Shown: positions 1 to 7,587 of the stretch, piece by piece | Numbering within the stretch: position 1 is the stretch's first letter | How the letters are laid out: the number at the start of each line of letters is the position of its first letter | Source of the DNA: an uncultured Ruminococcus sp. | GTDB lineage: Bacteria > Bacillota > Clostridia > Oscillospirales > Ruminococcaceae | NCBI GenBank assembly: GCA_900545125.1 | Contig: UQXS01000046.1 | Span: 1-13,257 of the forward strand | Direction: 5' to 3' | Length of the DNA stretch: 13,257 nucleotides | Notes under the pieces: model-generated | Database searches by the model: none | The model's input: the letters and a program-made list of their open reading frames with translations, nothing else | What the model was told of the DNA's origin: nothing | Position numbers and translations under genes: made by a program

Positions 1-3000
1 ACGACCGCCCGTCATGTACTCGCATCCGTGATCTCCGACTCCCTCGCATACGGCTATTGCTCCGGAGTTTCTCACACAAAAGCGTTCTCCTGCAATTCCG
101 CAGATAAACGCCTTTCCGGATGTTGCACCGTAGAGAGCGACATTTCCGGCAATAACGTTTTCGTCAGCTCTGAATCCGGCACCGTCAGGAGGACACAGAA
201 TAAGCTTTCCGCCCGAAAGTCCCTTGCCGAAATAATCGTTGCTGTCTCCGGTAAGTTTCAGGGTAAGTCCCTTGGGAATAAACGCACCGAAGCTCTGACC
301 GCCGCTGCCTTTGCATTTTACGGTGAATGTATCGTCGTCAAGAGTATTGTCTCCCCACTTTCTGGTGATCTCAGCGCCGAAGAGAGTTCCAAGCGAACGG
401 TCGGTATTCTTCACATCTGTTTCAATGGTTTTCTTTGTTTTATTTTTAAGTGCAGAACCAAACTTTTTCATGATGACTGTCTTATCAATCGTTTCTTCCA
501 GCCTGAAATCATATACATCAGCAGGATCAAAGCACTGTTTTTCCGTTCCGGGGATATGTGCAAGTATCTCTGAAAAGTCGATCTTTTCTGCTTCCGGAAT
601 GTCCTTTTTAACGAGAAGATCACTGCGTCCGACAAGTTCGTCAACGGTTCTGATGCCGAGAGCCGCCATATATTCACGAAGTTCCTGTGCGACAAAATGC
701 ATGAAATTCACAATATATTCCGGCTTGCCTCTGAAACGCTTTCTCAGTTCGGGGTTCTGCGTAGCAATGCCCATAGGGCAAGTATCGAGATTGCACACTC
801 TCATCATAACGCAGCCCATAGTTACCAGCGGAGCCGTTGCAAATCCGAATTCCTCAGCACCGAGCAAAGCAGCTACGAGAACATCACGGCCTGTCATAAG
901 CTTTCCGTCCGTTTCAATGCGCACCCTGCGGCGCAGACCGTTAAGAATAAGAGTCTGGTGAGCCTCGGCAAGACCAAGTTCCCACGGAAGTCCCGCATTG
1001 TATATGGAACTTCTGGGCGCAGCACCCGTTCCTCCGTCATATCCGGAAATTAAGATAACCTGTGCTCCTGCCTTTGCAACTCCTGCCGCAACCGTTCCGA
1101 CTCCTGCTTCGGAAACGAGCTTGACAGAGATACGTGCCTGATCGTTGGCATTTTTCAGATCGTATATAAGCTGTGCAAGATCTTCGATCGAATATATATC
1201 ATGGTGAGGCGGCGGTGAGATAAGACCTACACCGGCAGTAGAATGACGTGTCTTTGCTATCCACGGATACACCTTTCCGGAAGGAAGATGACCGCCCTCG
1301 CCCGGTTTTGCACCCTGAGCCATTTTTATCTGGATCTCCTTTGCCGAAACAAGGTATTCCGAAGTTACGCCGAAACGTCCCGAAGCAACCTGCTTGATAG
1401 CCGAACAGCGCTCCGATTTCAGCCTTTCGGGGGATTCTCCGCCCTCTCCGGAATTCGACTTGCCGCCGATGCTGTTCATGGCAACTGCCATGCACTCGTG
1501 GGCTTCCTGGGATATTGAGCCGTATGACATAGCACCCGTCTTGAATCTGCGGCATATGCTCTCAACCGATTCCACTTCGTCTATCGGAATGCCGCCGTCA
1601 GGATCATACCTGAAATCAAGCAGACTTCTTAGTGTCATTGCGCTGTCCTCACGGTTCAGGCACTCGGAATATTTTTTATACGTATTGTAATCGCCGGTTC
1701 TGGCGGCTTCCTGAAGCAGATGAATAGTTACCGGAGTATAAAGATGTTCGCTCTTGCCGCTTCTCAGTTTGTGACTTCCGGAACTTCTTATTCCACGGTT
1801 CACCGCAAGTCCAAGCGGATCAAATGCCTTGTTGTGAAGTTCTTCCGTCTGACGGCTGATATCGTCAAGGGTAATGCCTCCTATCCTGCTGACTGTTCCG
1901 CCGAAATATCTGTCAATGACTTCACGGGAAATTCCGACCGCCTCAAAAAGCTTGCTTCCCTGATACGACTGAATAGTGGATATTCCCATTTTTGAAGCTA
2001 TCTTGATAATACCGTGCAGAACAGCCTTGTTATAGTCATCCTCAGCGGCATAGAAATCCTTGTCAAGCAGTCCTGATGTGATAAGGTCACGTATTGATTC
2101 CTGAGCAAGATATGGATTTACCGCACAAGCTCCGTAGCCCAGAAGCGCAGCAAAATGGTGAACTTCTCTCGGTTCGGCGCTCTCCAGAATCATTGCAACC
2201 GCAGTTCTCTTCTTGGTCGAAACAAGATGCTGCTGCAATGCCGCAACCGCAAGAAGAGACGGAATGGGAGCATGATATTCGTCCACATCCCTGTCGGAAA
2301 GAATGAGGATATTCGCACCGTCCCTGTAAGCCTTGTCAGCATCAATGAAAAGACGGTCTATAGCCTTTTCCAGAGATGTTCCTATATAATAGGTAATCGG
2401 GATTACAGCGGTTTTCAGTCCCTTTACGTTCATGTTTCTTATCTTGAGCATATCCGTTCCCGTAAGAATGGGGTTGTCGATCTTCAGCACACGGCAGTTC
2501 TCCGGACGTTCCTCAAGGATATTTCCGTCCTCGCCGATATACACGCTTGTATCGGTAACGATCTCCTCACGTATAGCATCAAAAGGCGGATTTGTCACCT
2601 GTGCAAAAAGCTGTCTGAAATAGTTGAACAGCGGAATATTTTCATTATCAAGGGGCGGAAGCGGTATATCCGAGCCCATAGATGCAATTGGTTCGGCCCC
2701 GTTTTCAGCCATAGGAAGTATACTGTTTGTAATATCTTCGTAGGTATAGCCGAAAGCTTTCTGGAGTTTCCTCAGTTCCTCACGACCGTATGATCTTACG
2801 TTTTTGTTGGGAATGTGAAGATCGCCAAGACGCACAAGATTAGCATCCAGCCACTCGCCGTAGGGCTGACGTGAAGCATAGGTATTTTTGATTTCCTCGT
2901 CGTCGATGAGGATTCCCTGCTTTGTATCGGCAAGAAGCATCTTGCCGGGACGAAGTCTGTCCTTTCTGACAATCTTTTCAGAGGGAACGTCAATGCATCC

Positions 3001-4167
3001 CGTTTCGGAGGAAAGAATCAGGAAACCATCGCTTGTAATACAGTATCTCGACGGACGGAGACCGTTTCTGTCAAGAACTGCTCCCATGACATCGCCGTCG
3101 GAGAAAAGTATCGAAGCCGGACCGTCCCAGGGTTCCATCATTGTGGCATAATACTGGTAGAAGTCATACTTTGCCTTTGATATCGTGCGGCTGTTTTTCC
3201 AAGGTTCAGGAATGGTTATCATCACTGCAAGAGGAAGCGGCATCCCTGACATCACCATAAATTCAAGCGCATTGTCAAGACGTGCAGAATCCGAACCGTT
3301 TACATTTATTGCCGGAAGAATATTGCTCATATCGTTTTTTAGTGCCTCACAGGACATTGTTTCTTCACGGGCAAGCATCTTGTCGGCGTTTCCGGTGATA
3401 GTATTTATTTCTCCGTTGTGAACAATCATTCGGTTCGGATGAGCTTTCTGCCAGCTCGGCGTTGTATTTGTTGAAAATCTTGAATGAACCATAGCTATAG
3501 CCGAAGTGAAATCCTCACGCTGGAGATCACGATAGAACTTTCTCAGCTCGTCAACAAGGAACATTCCCTTGTACACTATGGTTCTGCTTGAAAGCGAACA
3601 TACATAGGTATTCTCGTTTGACTGCTCAAAAATACGTCTTGCAACAAAAAGACGGCGGTCGAATTCCAGTCCCTTTTCGCAGTCCTCGGGACGCTGTACA
3701 AATCCCTGCATGATATACGGCATACTTTCAAGAGCCTTCTGACCGAGAACCGATGGGTCGGAAGGGACTTCCCTCCAGCCAAGAAGCTTCATGCCCTTTT
3801 TGGCAAGAATTATCTCGAACAGCTTTTTCGCCTGATTTCTTTTAAGCTCGTTGGTGGGGAAGAAGAACATTCCCACGCCGAAATCGCCGTCCTCCCCGAT
3901 ATCAAAACCGAGAGAGACTGTTTCTTTTCTGAAGAAAGCAGATGGCATCTGCACCAGAATTCCGACGCCGTCGCCTGTTTTTCCCTCGGCATCCTTTCCT
4001 GCACGATGTTCCAGTTTTTCTACTATTCTGAGGGCATTTTCAACCACCTGACGTGATTTTTCACCCTTGATGCTTACCACTGCGCCAATACCGCAGTTAT
4101 CATGTTCAAACTGAGGACGGTAAAGTCCCTGCTGCTCATAAGGAGCTTCTTTTCTGAAATTATCCAT
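1..4167 (-). CDS. gltB: Glutamate synthase large subunit (GOGAT alpha), C-terminus cut by window edge
   Basis: Makes glutamate in the cytoplasm: ammonia released from glutamine is channelled to 2-oxoglutarate, with electrons arriving through the small subunit GltD. The frame is open for 1389 codons from the ATG at 4165-4167 to base 1. A short propeptide of 24 residues precedes Cys25 in DNCGIGAV, the class II amidotransferase nucleophile. The amidotransferase domain runs to about residue 430, followed by the central domain, the FMN/synthase domain (about 800-1200) and the start of the GXGXG beta-helix domain. The 3Fe-4S cysteines C1119, C1125 and C1130 keep the family spacing C-x5-C-x4-C; the residue after C1125 is Asn where many homologues have His. 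Family members are about 1500 residues, so roughly 120-140 are missing beyond the window. gltD would be expected further left and is not visible. The Shine-Dalgarno is modest (GGAAAGG, about 11 nt upstream) and lies in a possible hairpin. Confidence 0.97.
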   Translation of the reverse strand, partial: MDNFRKEAPYEQQGLYRPQFEHDNCGIGAVVSIKGEKSRQVVENALRIVEKLEHRAGKDAEGKTGDGVGILVQMPSAFFRKETVSLGFDIGEDGDFGVGMFFFPTNELKRNQAKKLFEIILAKKGMKLLGWREVPSDPSVLGQKALESMPYIMQGFVQRPEDCEKGLEFDRRLFVARRIFEQSNENTYVCSLSSRTIVYKGMFLVDELRKFYRDLQREDFTSAIAMVHSRFSTNTTPSWQKAHPNRMIVHNGEINTITGNADKMLAREETMSCEALKNDMSNILPAINVNGSDSARLDNALEFMVMSGMPLPLAVMITIPEPWKNSRTISKAKYDFYQYYATMMEPWDGPASILFSDGDVMGAVLDRNGLRPSRYCITSDGFLILSSETGCIDVPSEKIVRKDRLRPGKMLLADTKQGILIDDEEIKNTYASRQPYGEWLDANLVRLGDLHIPNKNVRSYGREELRKLQKAFGYTYEDITNSILPMAENGAEPIASMGSDIPLPPLDNENIPLFNYFRQLFAQVTNPPFDAIREEIVTDTSVYIGEDGNILEERPENCRVLKIDNPILTGTDMLKIRNMNVKGLKTAVIPITYYIGTSLEKAIDRLFIDADKAYRDGANILILSDRDVDEYHAPIPSLLAVAALQQHLVSTKKRTAVAMILESAEPREVHHFAALLGYGACAVNPYLAQESIRDLITSGLLDKDFYAAEDDYNKAVLHGIIKIASKMGISTIQSYQGSKLFEAVGISREVIDRYFGGTVSRIGGITLDDISRQTEELHNKAFDPLGLAVNRGIRSSGSHKLRSGKSEHLYTPVTIHLLQEAARTGDYNTYKKYSECLNREDSAMTLRSLLDFRYDPDGGIPIDEVESVESICRRFKTGAMSYGSISQEAHECMAVAMNSIGGKSNSGEGGESPERLKSERCSAIKQVASGRFGVTSEYLVSAKEIQIKMAQGAKPGEGGHLPSGKVYPWIAKTRHSTAGVGLISPPPHHDIYSIEDLAQLIYDLKNANDQARISVKLVSEAGVGTVAAGVAKAGAQVILISGYDGGTGAAPRSSIYNAGLPWELGLAEAHQTLILNGLRRRVRIETDGKLMTGRDVLVAALLGAEEFGFATAPLVTMGCVMMRVCNLDTCPMGIATQNPELRKRFRGKPEYIVNFMHFVAQELREYMAALGIRTVDELVGRSDLLVKKDIPEAEKIDFSEILAHIPGTEKQCFDPADVYDFRLEETIDKTVIMKKFGSALKNKTKKTIETDVKNTDRSLGTLFGAEITRKWGDNTLDDDTFTVKCKGSGGQSFGAFIPKGLTLKLTGDSNDYFGKGLSGGKLILCPPDGAGFRADENVIAGNVALYGATSGKAFICGIAGERFCVRNSGAIAVCEGVGDHGCEYMTGGR

Positions 4168-4175
4168 ACCTGTCA

Positions 4176-4208
4176 CAGCCTTTCCGCTGCAGTTCGCCTT
4201 TGAACCGC
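4176..4208 (-). promoter_or_regulatory. Two adjacent hexaloop hairpins in the gltB leader, covering the ribosome binding site
   Basis: Read on the minus strand, 4208-4189 folds as GCGGTTC / GAACTGC (7 bp, one G-U pair) around the six-base loop AAAGGC. Immediately next, 4189-4176 folds as CAGC / GCTG around the six-base loop GGAAAG, which holds most of the only plausible Shine-Dalgarno sequence of gltB. The first loop has A at position 1 and G at position 4, the pattern known for targets of ANTAR-domain RNA-binding antiterminators. The second loop does not match, and neither hairpin overlaps the terminator as the second ANTAR hairpin normally does. The base pairing is seen; any regulatory role is inference. 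Confidence 0.4.
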
Positions 4209-4213
4209 ACAAG

Positions 4214-4258
4214 CAAAATAAAAAACGTTCATAAAGAGCATATACTCTCTATGAACGT
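4214..4258 (-). terminator. Promoter-proximal intrinsic terminator / candidate attenuator ahead of gltB
   Basis: On the minus strand a 14-bp stem (4258-4245 paired with 4238-4225, with one G-U pair) closes a six-base loop, TATATG. It is followed directly by the T-rich run TTTTTTATTTT, the classic form of an intrinsic terminator. There is no T tract on the plus-strand side, so it acts only in the gltB direction. The stem begins about 10 nt after the predicted start site (about 4267) and ends about 57 nt before the gltB start codon. No minus-strand gene lies upstream that it could be terminating, so the likely reading is an attenuator of gltB. Confidence 0.75.
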
Positions 4259-4273
4259 CCTTGTTCTTAGTTC

Positions 4274-4302
4274 ATTTTAACATGACATTATAAAAAAGTC
4301 AA
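4274..4302 (-). promoter_or_regulatory. Sigma-A promoter of gltB
   Basis: Minus-strand -35 TTGACT (4302-4297) and -10 TAAAAT (4279-4274) are separated by exactly 17 bp. A TG one base before the -10 gives an extended -10 element. The predicted transcription start is near 4267. A perfect A6-TA-T6 palindrome at 4306-4319 lies just upstream of the -35, where an UP element would sit. Confidence 0.78.
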
Positions 4303-4305
4303 TAG

Positions 4306-4319
4306 AAAAAATATTTTTT
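4306..4319. repeat. Perfect A/T palindrome upstream of the gltB promoter
   Basis: AAAAAATATTTTTT is a 14-bp perfect palindrome four bases upstream of the gltB -35 element. Its position and composition suit an UP element contacted by the RNA polymerase alpha subunit; it could also simply be AT-rich bent DNA. The surrounding stretch 4320-4434 is strongly AT-rich and shows no gene. It carries several GCAAT/ATTGC words, including the perfect palindrome TGCAATTGCA at 4337-4346. Confidence 0.45.
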
Positions 4320-4434
4320 GTGTTTTTACACATAAGTGCAATTGCAAATACAAATTATTTTATGCAATATATACTCGGCGTTATTGCAAGATATCCAATT
4401 CTGACGACATAAAAGCCTCACGATTTAAAATGAC

Positions 4435-4463
4435 TTGATTTTCAGTTGAAACTGTAGTATAAT
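4435..4463 (+). promoter_or_regulatory. Sigma-A promoter of the sugar-uptake/GH105 operon
   Basis: The -35 TTGATT (4435-4440) and consensus -10 TATAAT (4458-4463) are spaced by 17 bp, giving a start near 4470 and a leader of about 68 nt. An inverted repeat CAGTT-GA-AACTG (4443-4454) lies inside the spacer and is a candidate repressor site. A second palindrome, GCAATATTGC (4507-4516), lies in the leader just before the Shine-Dalgarno. No regulator gene is present next to the operon. Confidence 0.75.
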
Positions 4464-4537
4464 TAAAATGTACTATTATATTAAAGCAATACTGTACAAA
4501 TAGTGTGCAATATTGCCGGAACTCAGGAGATGAGAGC

Positions 4538-5851
4538 ATGAAGAAAATTGTTTCCTTGTTTACAGCCATTTTCTTTACGGCTGTGATCTCTGCCTGCGGA
4601 AAACCAAAAAACGAAAAAGTCACCAAACCCGACGGCAAACTCGACAAATGTTCTCTCCGCTTCTCCTGGTGGGGAGGCGACGACCGCCACAAAGCCACTC
4701 TCGAAGCAATAGAACTGTGGAATACCATTCACCCTGAAATCGAGATAATTCCCGAATATGGCGGCTGGGACGGCTGGACAGAAAAAATCACATCGCAGAT
4801 AAGCGGCGGAACAGAACCCGACATTATGCAGATAAACTACGACTGGCTTATCACTCTTTCACCCGACGGAAACGGTTTCTACGACCTGAACGAACTTGAT
4901 TCACAGCTTGACCTCTCAAGCTTTGACAAGGATGTGCTGTCATTCGGCGAGATAAACGGCAGACTCAACGCCGTTACCGTATCTGTCACGGGCAGAGGAC
5001 TTTTCTACAATGCTGACGTGTATGACAGTCTGGGTGCAGAATTTCCACGCACATGGGATGAGCTTATTACTCTTGGTGATACATTCAGCCAAAAAGACTT
5101 GTATCCCCTTGACTTAGATATACAATCGGGGGGCACGGCATGGTATCTGGCTATCGTTTACGTCCAGCAGCTAACCGGCAGAGATTTCATTTCAATGGAG
5201 GGAGATCTTGGATTTAATGCCGACGATATCCGCATGGCTCTTGACTTTTACAAGAAAATGGAGAGCAGCGGAGTAATCAGGAACATACAGACAAGAACCG
5301 ACGAGGATGGAAACGCTGCACTCTACCAGTCACCGGAATTTATAGGCGGCAAAATCGCCGGTGTGCTTGAATGGGGCAGTTCGGTAGGTAAATATGAATC
5401 TGTTCTTCCGGAGGGAACGCTCAAAGCCGGACCTTTCCTTACATCAAACGGAGGAAACAGCAGCGGCTGGATGATAAAGCCGTCAATGCTGTATGCCGTT
5501 TCAAAAAACACGGAACATCCCGATGAGGCTGCCGCTTTTATGGATTTTCTGCTTAACAACAAGGAATGCGCCCGTATTCTGGGAACTTCCAGAGGTATAC
5601 CGGCTTCACAGTCCGCCGAAAAAAGCCTGGAAGAAAGCGGTATGCTGACAGGCCTTGCCCACGAAAGCGACTCTATGCTTGAACAGCTTGATACCGTCAC
5701 TATCAGTCCCTATATGGAACTGCCGCAAATGAAGGATTTCTACAATACCGCTATCGAAAAAGTCTCATATGATCTCTGCGATACTGAGACCGCTGCCCGG
5801 GAAATGTGCGAATCTATTACAGAATATCTGGACAAGATAAGATTAAAATAA
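4538..5851 (+). CDS. ABC transporter sugar-binding lipoprotein (CUT1 family, family 1 solute-binding protein)
   Basis: Captures an oligosaccharide at the outer face of the membrane and hands it to the two permeases encoded next. The protein is 437 residues. It opens with a lipoprotein signal peptide: basic MKK, a hydrophobic stretch, and the lipobox ISAC with Cys20 as the lipidated residue. The mature part has the family 1 solute-binding pattern, including a GGTEPDIMQINYDWL-type segment near residues 80-95 and typical Trp- and Gly-rich sugar-contacting stretches. I chose the ATG at 4538 because AGGAG (4525-4529) lies 8 nt upstream and because it puts the signal peptide at the N-terminus; an in-frame ATG at 4505 would add 11 residues with no ribosome site. 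The GH105 gene in the same operon suggests unsaturated rhamnogalacturonan or related pectin fragments as ligand; this is inference. Confidence 0.93.
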   Translation: MKKIVSLFTAIFFTAVISACGKPKNEKVTKPDGKLDKCSLRFSWWGGDDRHKATLEAIELWNTIHPEIEIIPEYGGWDGWTEKITSQISGGTEPDIMQINYDWLITLSPDGNGFYDLNELDSQLDLSSFDKDVLSFGEINGRLNAVTVSVTGRGLFYNADVYDSLGAEFPRTWDELITLGDTFSQKDLYPLDLDIQSGGTAWYLAIVYVQQLTGRDFISMEGDLGFNADDIRMALDFYKKMESSGVIRNIQTRTDEDGNAALYQSPEFIGGKIAGVLEWGSSVGKYESVLPEGTLKAGPFLTSNGGNSSGWMIKPSMLYAVSKNTEHPDEAAAFMDFLLNNKECARILGTSRGIPASQSAEKSLEESGMLTGLAHESDSMLEQLDTVTISPYMELPQMKDFYNTAIEKVSYDLCDTETAAREMCESITEYLDKIRLK

Positions 5852-5869
5852 TAAACAAAGGAGGAGAAA

Positions 5870-6763
5870 ATGGAGAAACGCCAATATAAAAATCCAACAG
5901 GAATAAGCAAATACACCGGATTGCTGCTGATATCGCCTTTTATAGCCGGATTTCTTCTGTTTACGCTCTATCCTTTTATATGCTCTTTCATACTGGGAAT
6001 GACCAACAGCAGAACCGTCGGCGAAACCGAATTTATCGGACTTGAAAATTACAAGACCATGTTTGACAGCAGCAGCTTCCGCCGTGCGCTGGGCGTGACC
6101 CTGAAATATGCTGTTATTCTCGTTCCGCTCAAACTGATCGTTTCTCTTATGACGGCTGTTCTGCTGAACCTTGAGATCAGGGGAATAGGATTTTTCCGGA
6201 CTGCGTTTTATATCCCGTCAATACTCGGAGCTAATCTTGCAGTAGTCATTATGTGGCAGTATCTTTTTACTGCCAAGGGACTCGTAAACCAGTTTCTGGA
6301 GATTTTCGGTGCATCCCCTGTCAGTTGGTACGGCAACCCGGATGCGGCTCTCGGCATAATAATTCTGCTCCGGCTGTGGGAATTCGGATCAACTATGATA
6401 ATTTTTCTGGCTGCTCTACGTGATATCCCACGAGAACTCTACGATGCGGCAAAAGTGGACGGATGCGGCTGTATACGGTCTTTTTTCTGCATAACACTGC
6501 CGCATATCAAAGGCGTTATATTCATAAATCTGATCTTGCAGACCATTTCTGCTCTTCAGGAATTCAATGCCCCATATATGATAACGGGCGGAGGACCTCT
6601 CAAAAGCACCTATACCGTAGGTATGCTGATATACGATGAGATGTTCAAATACGGAGATATCGGATATGCAAATGCCGTTTCATGGACACTTTTCGCCGTT
6701 ATCGCACTGACGGTAGGCATTATGTATCTCATAACCGGAAGAACGGAGCGTGATTCTGCATGA
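5870..6763 (+). CDS. ABC sugar transporter permease, first subunit (MalF/UgpA-like)
   Basis: A 297-residue inner-membrane subunit with about six hydrophobic segments. The cytoplasmic EAA loop lies near residues 189-212 (ELYDAAKVDG followed by the conserved LP), the docking site for the ATPase. An excellent AAAGGAGG ribosome site (5857-5864) lies 5 nt before the ATG, and the gene starts 18 nt after the binding-protein stop. Its last four bases, ATGA, overlap the start of the next permease, so the two are translationally coupled and should form a heterodimeric pore. The closest functional model is the MsmF/YteP type of permease used for plant oligosaccharides. The exact substrate cannot be read from the sequence. 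Confidence 0.94.
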   Translation: MEKRQYKNPTGISKYTGLLLISPFIAGFLLFTLYPFICSFILGMTNSRTVGETEFIGLENYKTMFDSSSFRRALGVTLKYAVILVPLKLIVSLMTAVLLNLEIRGIGFFRTAFYIPSILGANLAVVIMWQYLFTAKGLVNQFLEIFGASPVSWYGNPDAALGIIILLRLWEFGSTMIIFLAALRDIPRELYDAAKVDGCGCIRSFFCITLPHIKGVIFINLILQTISALQEFNAPYMITGGGPLKSTYTVGMLIYDEMFKYGDIGYANAVSWTLFAVIALTVGIMYLITGRTERDSA

Positions 6764-7587
6764 AAAAGTTCTTCATATATTTTATCATTACCGCATTATC
6801 GGCAGTGATGCTCTATCCGTTCCTATGGCTTCTGGGAGCTTCTTTCAAATCAAACAGTGAGATATTTTCCTCGATATGGTTTATTCCCGACAGTATAGAT
6901 CTCAGCATCTGGAAAAATGCATGGAAAACAGCAACGCCATATACGATGGGACATTATTTTCTTAATACATTTATGATAATCATTCCAAAAACGATATTTG
7001 CCGTGATTTCCTCGGTACTTGTCGCATACGGTTTTGCCCGTTTCAGCTTTCCGTTCAAACGATTGTTTTATTCCCTGCTTCTTGTCGGAATGCTGATGCC
7101 TGCCATAGTAAAGGTAATGCCGATGTTCCTTTTCTGGCGTGATACAGGGCTTCTCGATACTTACGTTCCCTTGGTTTTCCCGGCATTGCTTGCAGAAGAG
7201 GGAATGTTTGTATTCATACTTATACGATTTTTCGATTCCGTCCCGAAAGAATTCGACGAAGCCGCAAGGATAGACGGATGCGGAACTATACGAACGCTGT
7301 TTCTGGTTCTTCTCCCGTGCATCAGACCTGCGGTAACTTCGATTGCCGTATTCACCTTTTTATGGACGATGAATGATTTTCTTAATCCGTTAATAATTAT
7401 ACAATCAGTAGAAAAATATCCCTTATCCCTTGCCCTCAGATTATCTGTTGACAACACTGGGCAAAGCTATGAGCAGTGCAGGATAATCGCTGTTTCGGTG
7501 ATCGGACTTATTCCGTCCATAACGGTTTTTGCGCTTGCTCAGAAAAAATTTGTAAAAGGAATAACAGCAGGAGGTCTCTCAGGATGA
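6760..7587 (+). CDS. ABC sugar transporter permease, second subunit (MalG/UgpE-like)
   Basis: A 275-residue inner-membrane subunit, the partner of the preceding permease. It shows the usual N-terminal membrane segment, a periplasm-facing loop, four or five further membrane segments, and the EAA loop near residues 164-188 (EFDEAARIDG followed by LLP). Start and stop are both of the overlapping ATGA type, tying its translation to the genes on either side. Its length is normal for the MalG group. No ATP-binding subunit follows; the next gene is the glycoside hydrolase. Confidence 0.94.
   Translation: MKKFFIYFIITALSAVMLYPFLWLLGASFKSNSEIFSSIWFIPDSIDLSIWKNAWKTATPYTMGHYFLNTFMIIIPKTIFAVISSVLVAYGFARFSFPFKRLFYSLLLVGMLMPAIVKVMPMFLFWRDTGLLDTYVPLVFPALLAEEGMFVFILIRFFDSVPKEFDEAARIDGCGTIRTLFLVLLPCIRPAVTSIAVFTFLWTMNDFLNPLIIIQSVEKYPLSLALRLSVDNTGQSYEQCRIIAVSVIGLIPSITVFALAQKKFVKGITAGGLSG

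Noticed and set aside
28..1690. Several plus-strand open frames of 90-216 codons across 28-1690.
   Set aside because: They lie opposite gltB, whose continuous minus-strand frame encodes recognisable GltB domains throughout; the plus-strand translations resemble no family and lack ribosome sites.
4320..4434. Possible small RNA or short gene in the AT-rich stretch between the gltB and operon promoters.
   Set aside because: No open frame with a ribosome site and no stable hairpin with a T tract; the only structure is a weak GTGT/ACAC pairing and short palindromes.
4505..4537. An earlier in-frame ATG at 4505 for the sugar-binding lipoprotein.
   Set aside because: It has no Shine-Dalgarno and would put 11 residues ahead of the signal peptide; the ATG at 4538 has AGGAG at 8 nt and gives a normal lipoprotein signal.
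7476..7583. An upstream in-frame extension of the GH105 gene beginning at 7476.
   Set aside because: It lies inside the second permease gene in another frame; the start at 7584 has AGGAGG and an ATGA overlap with the permease stop.
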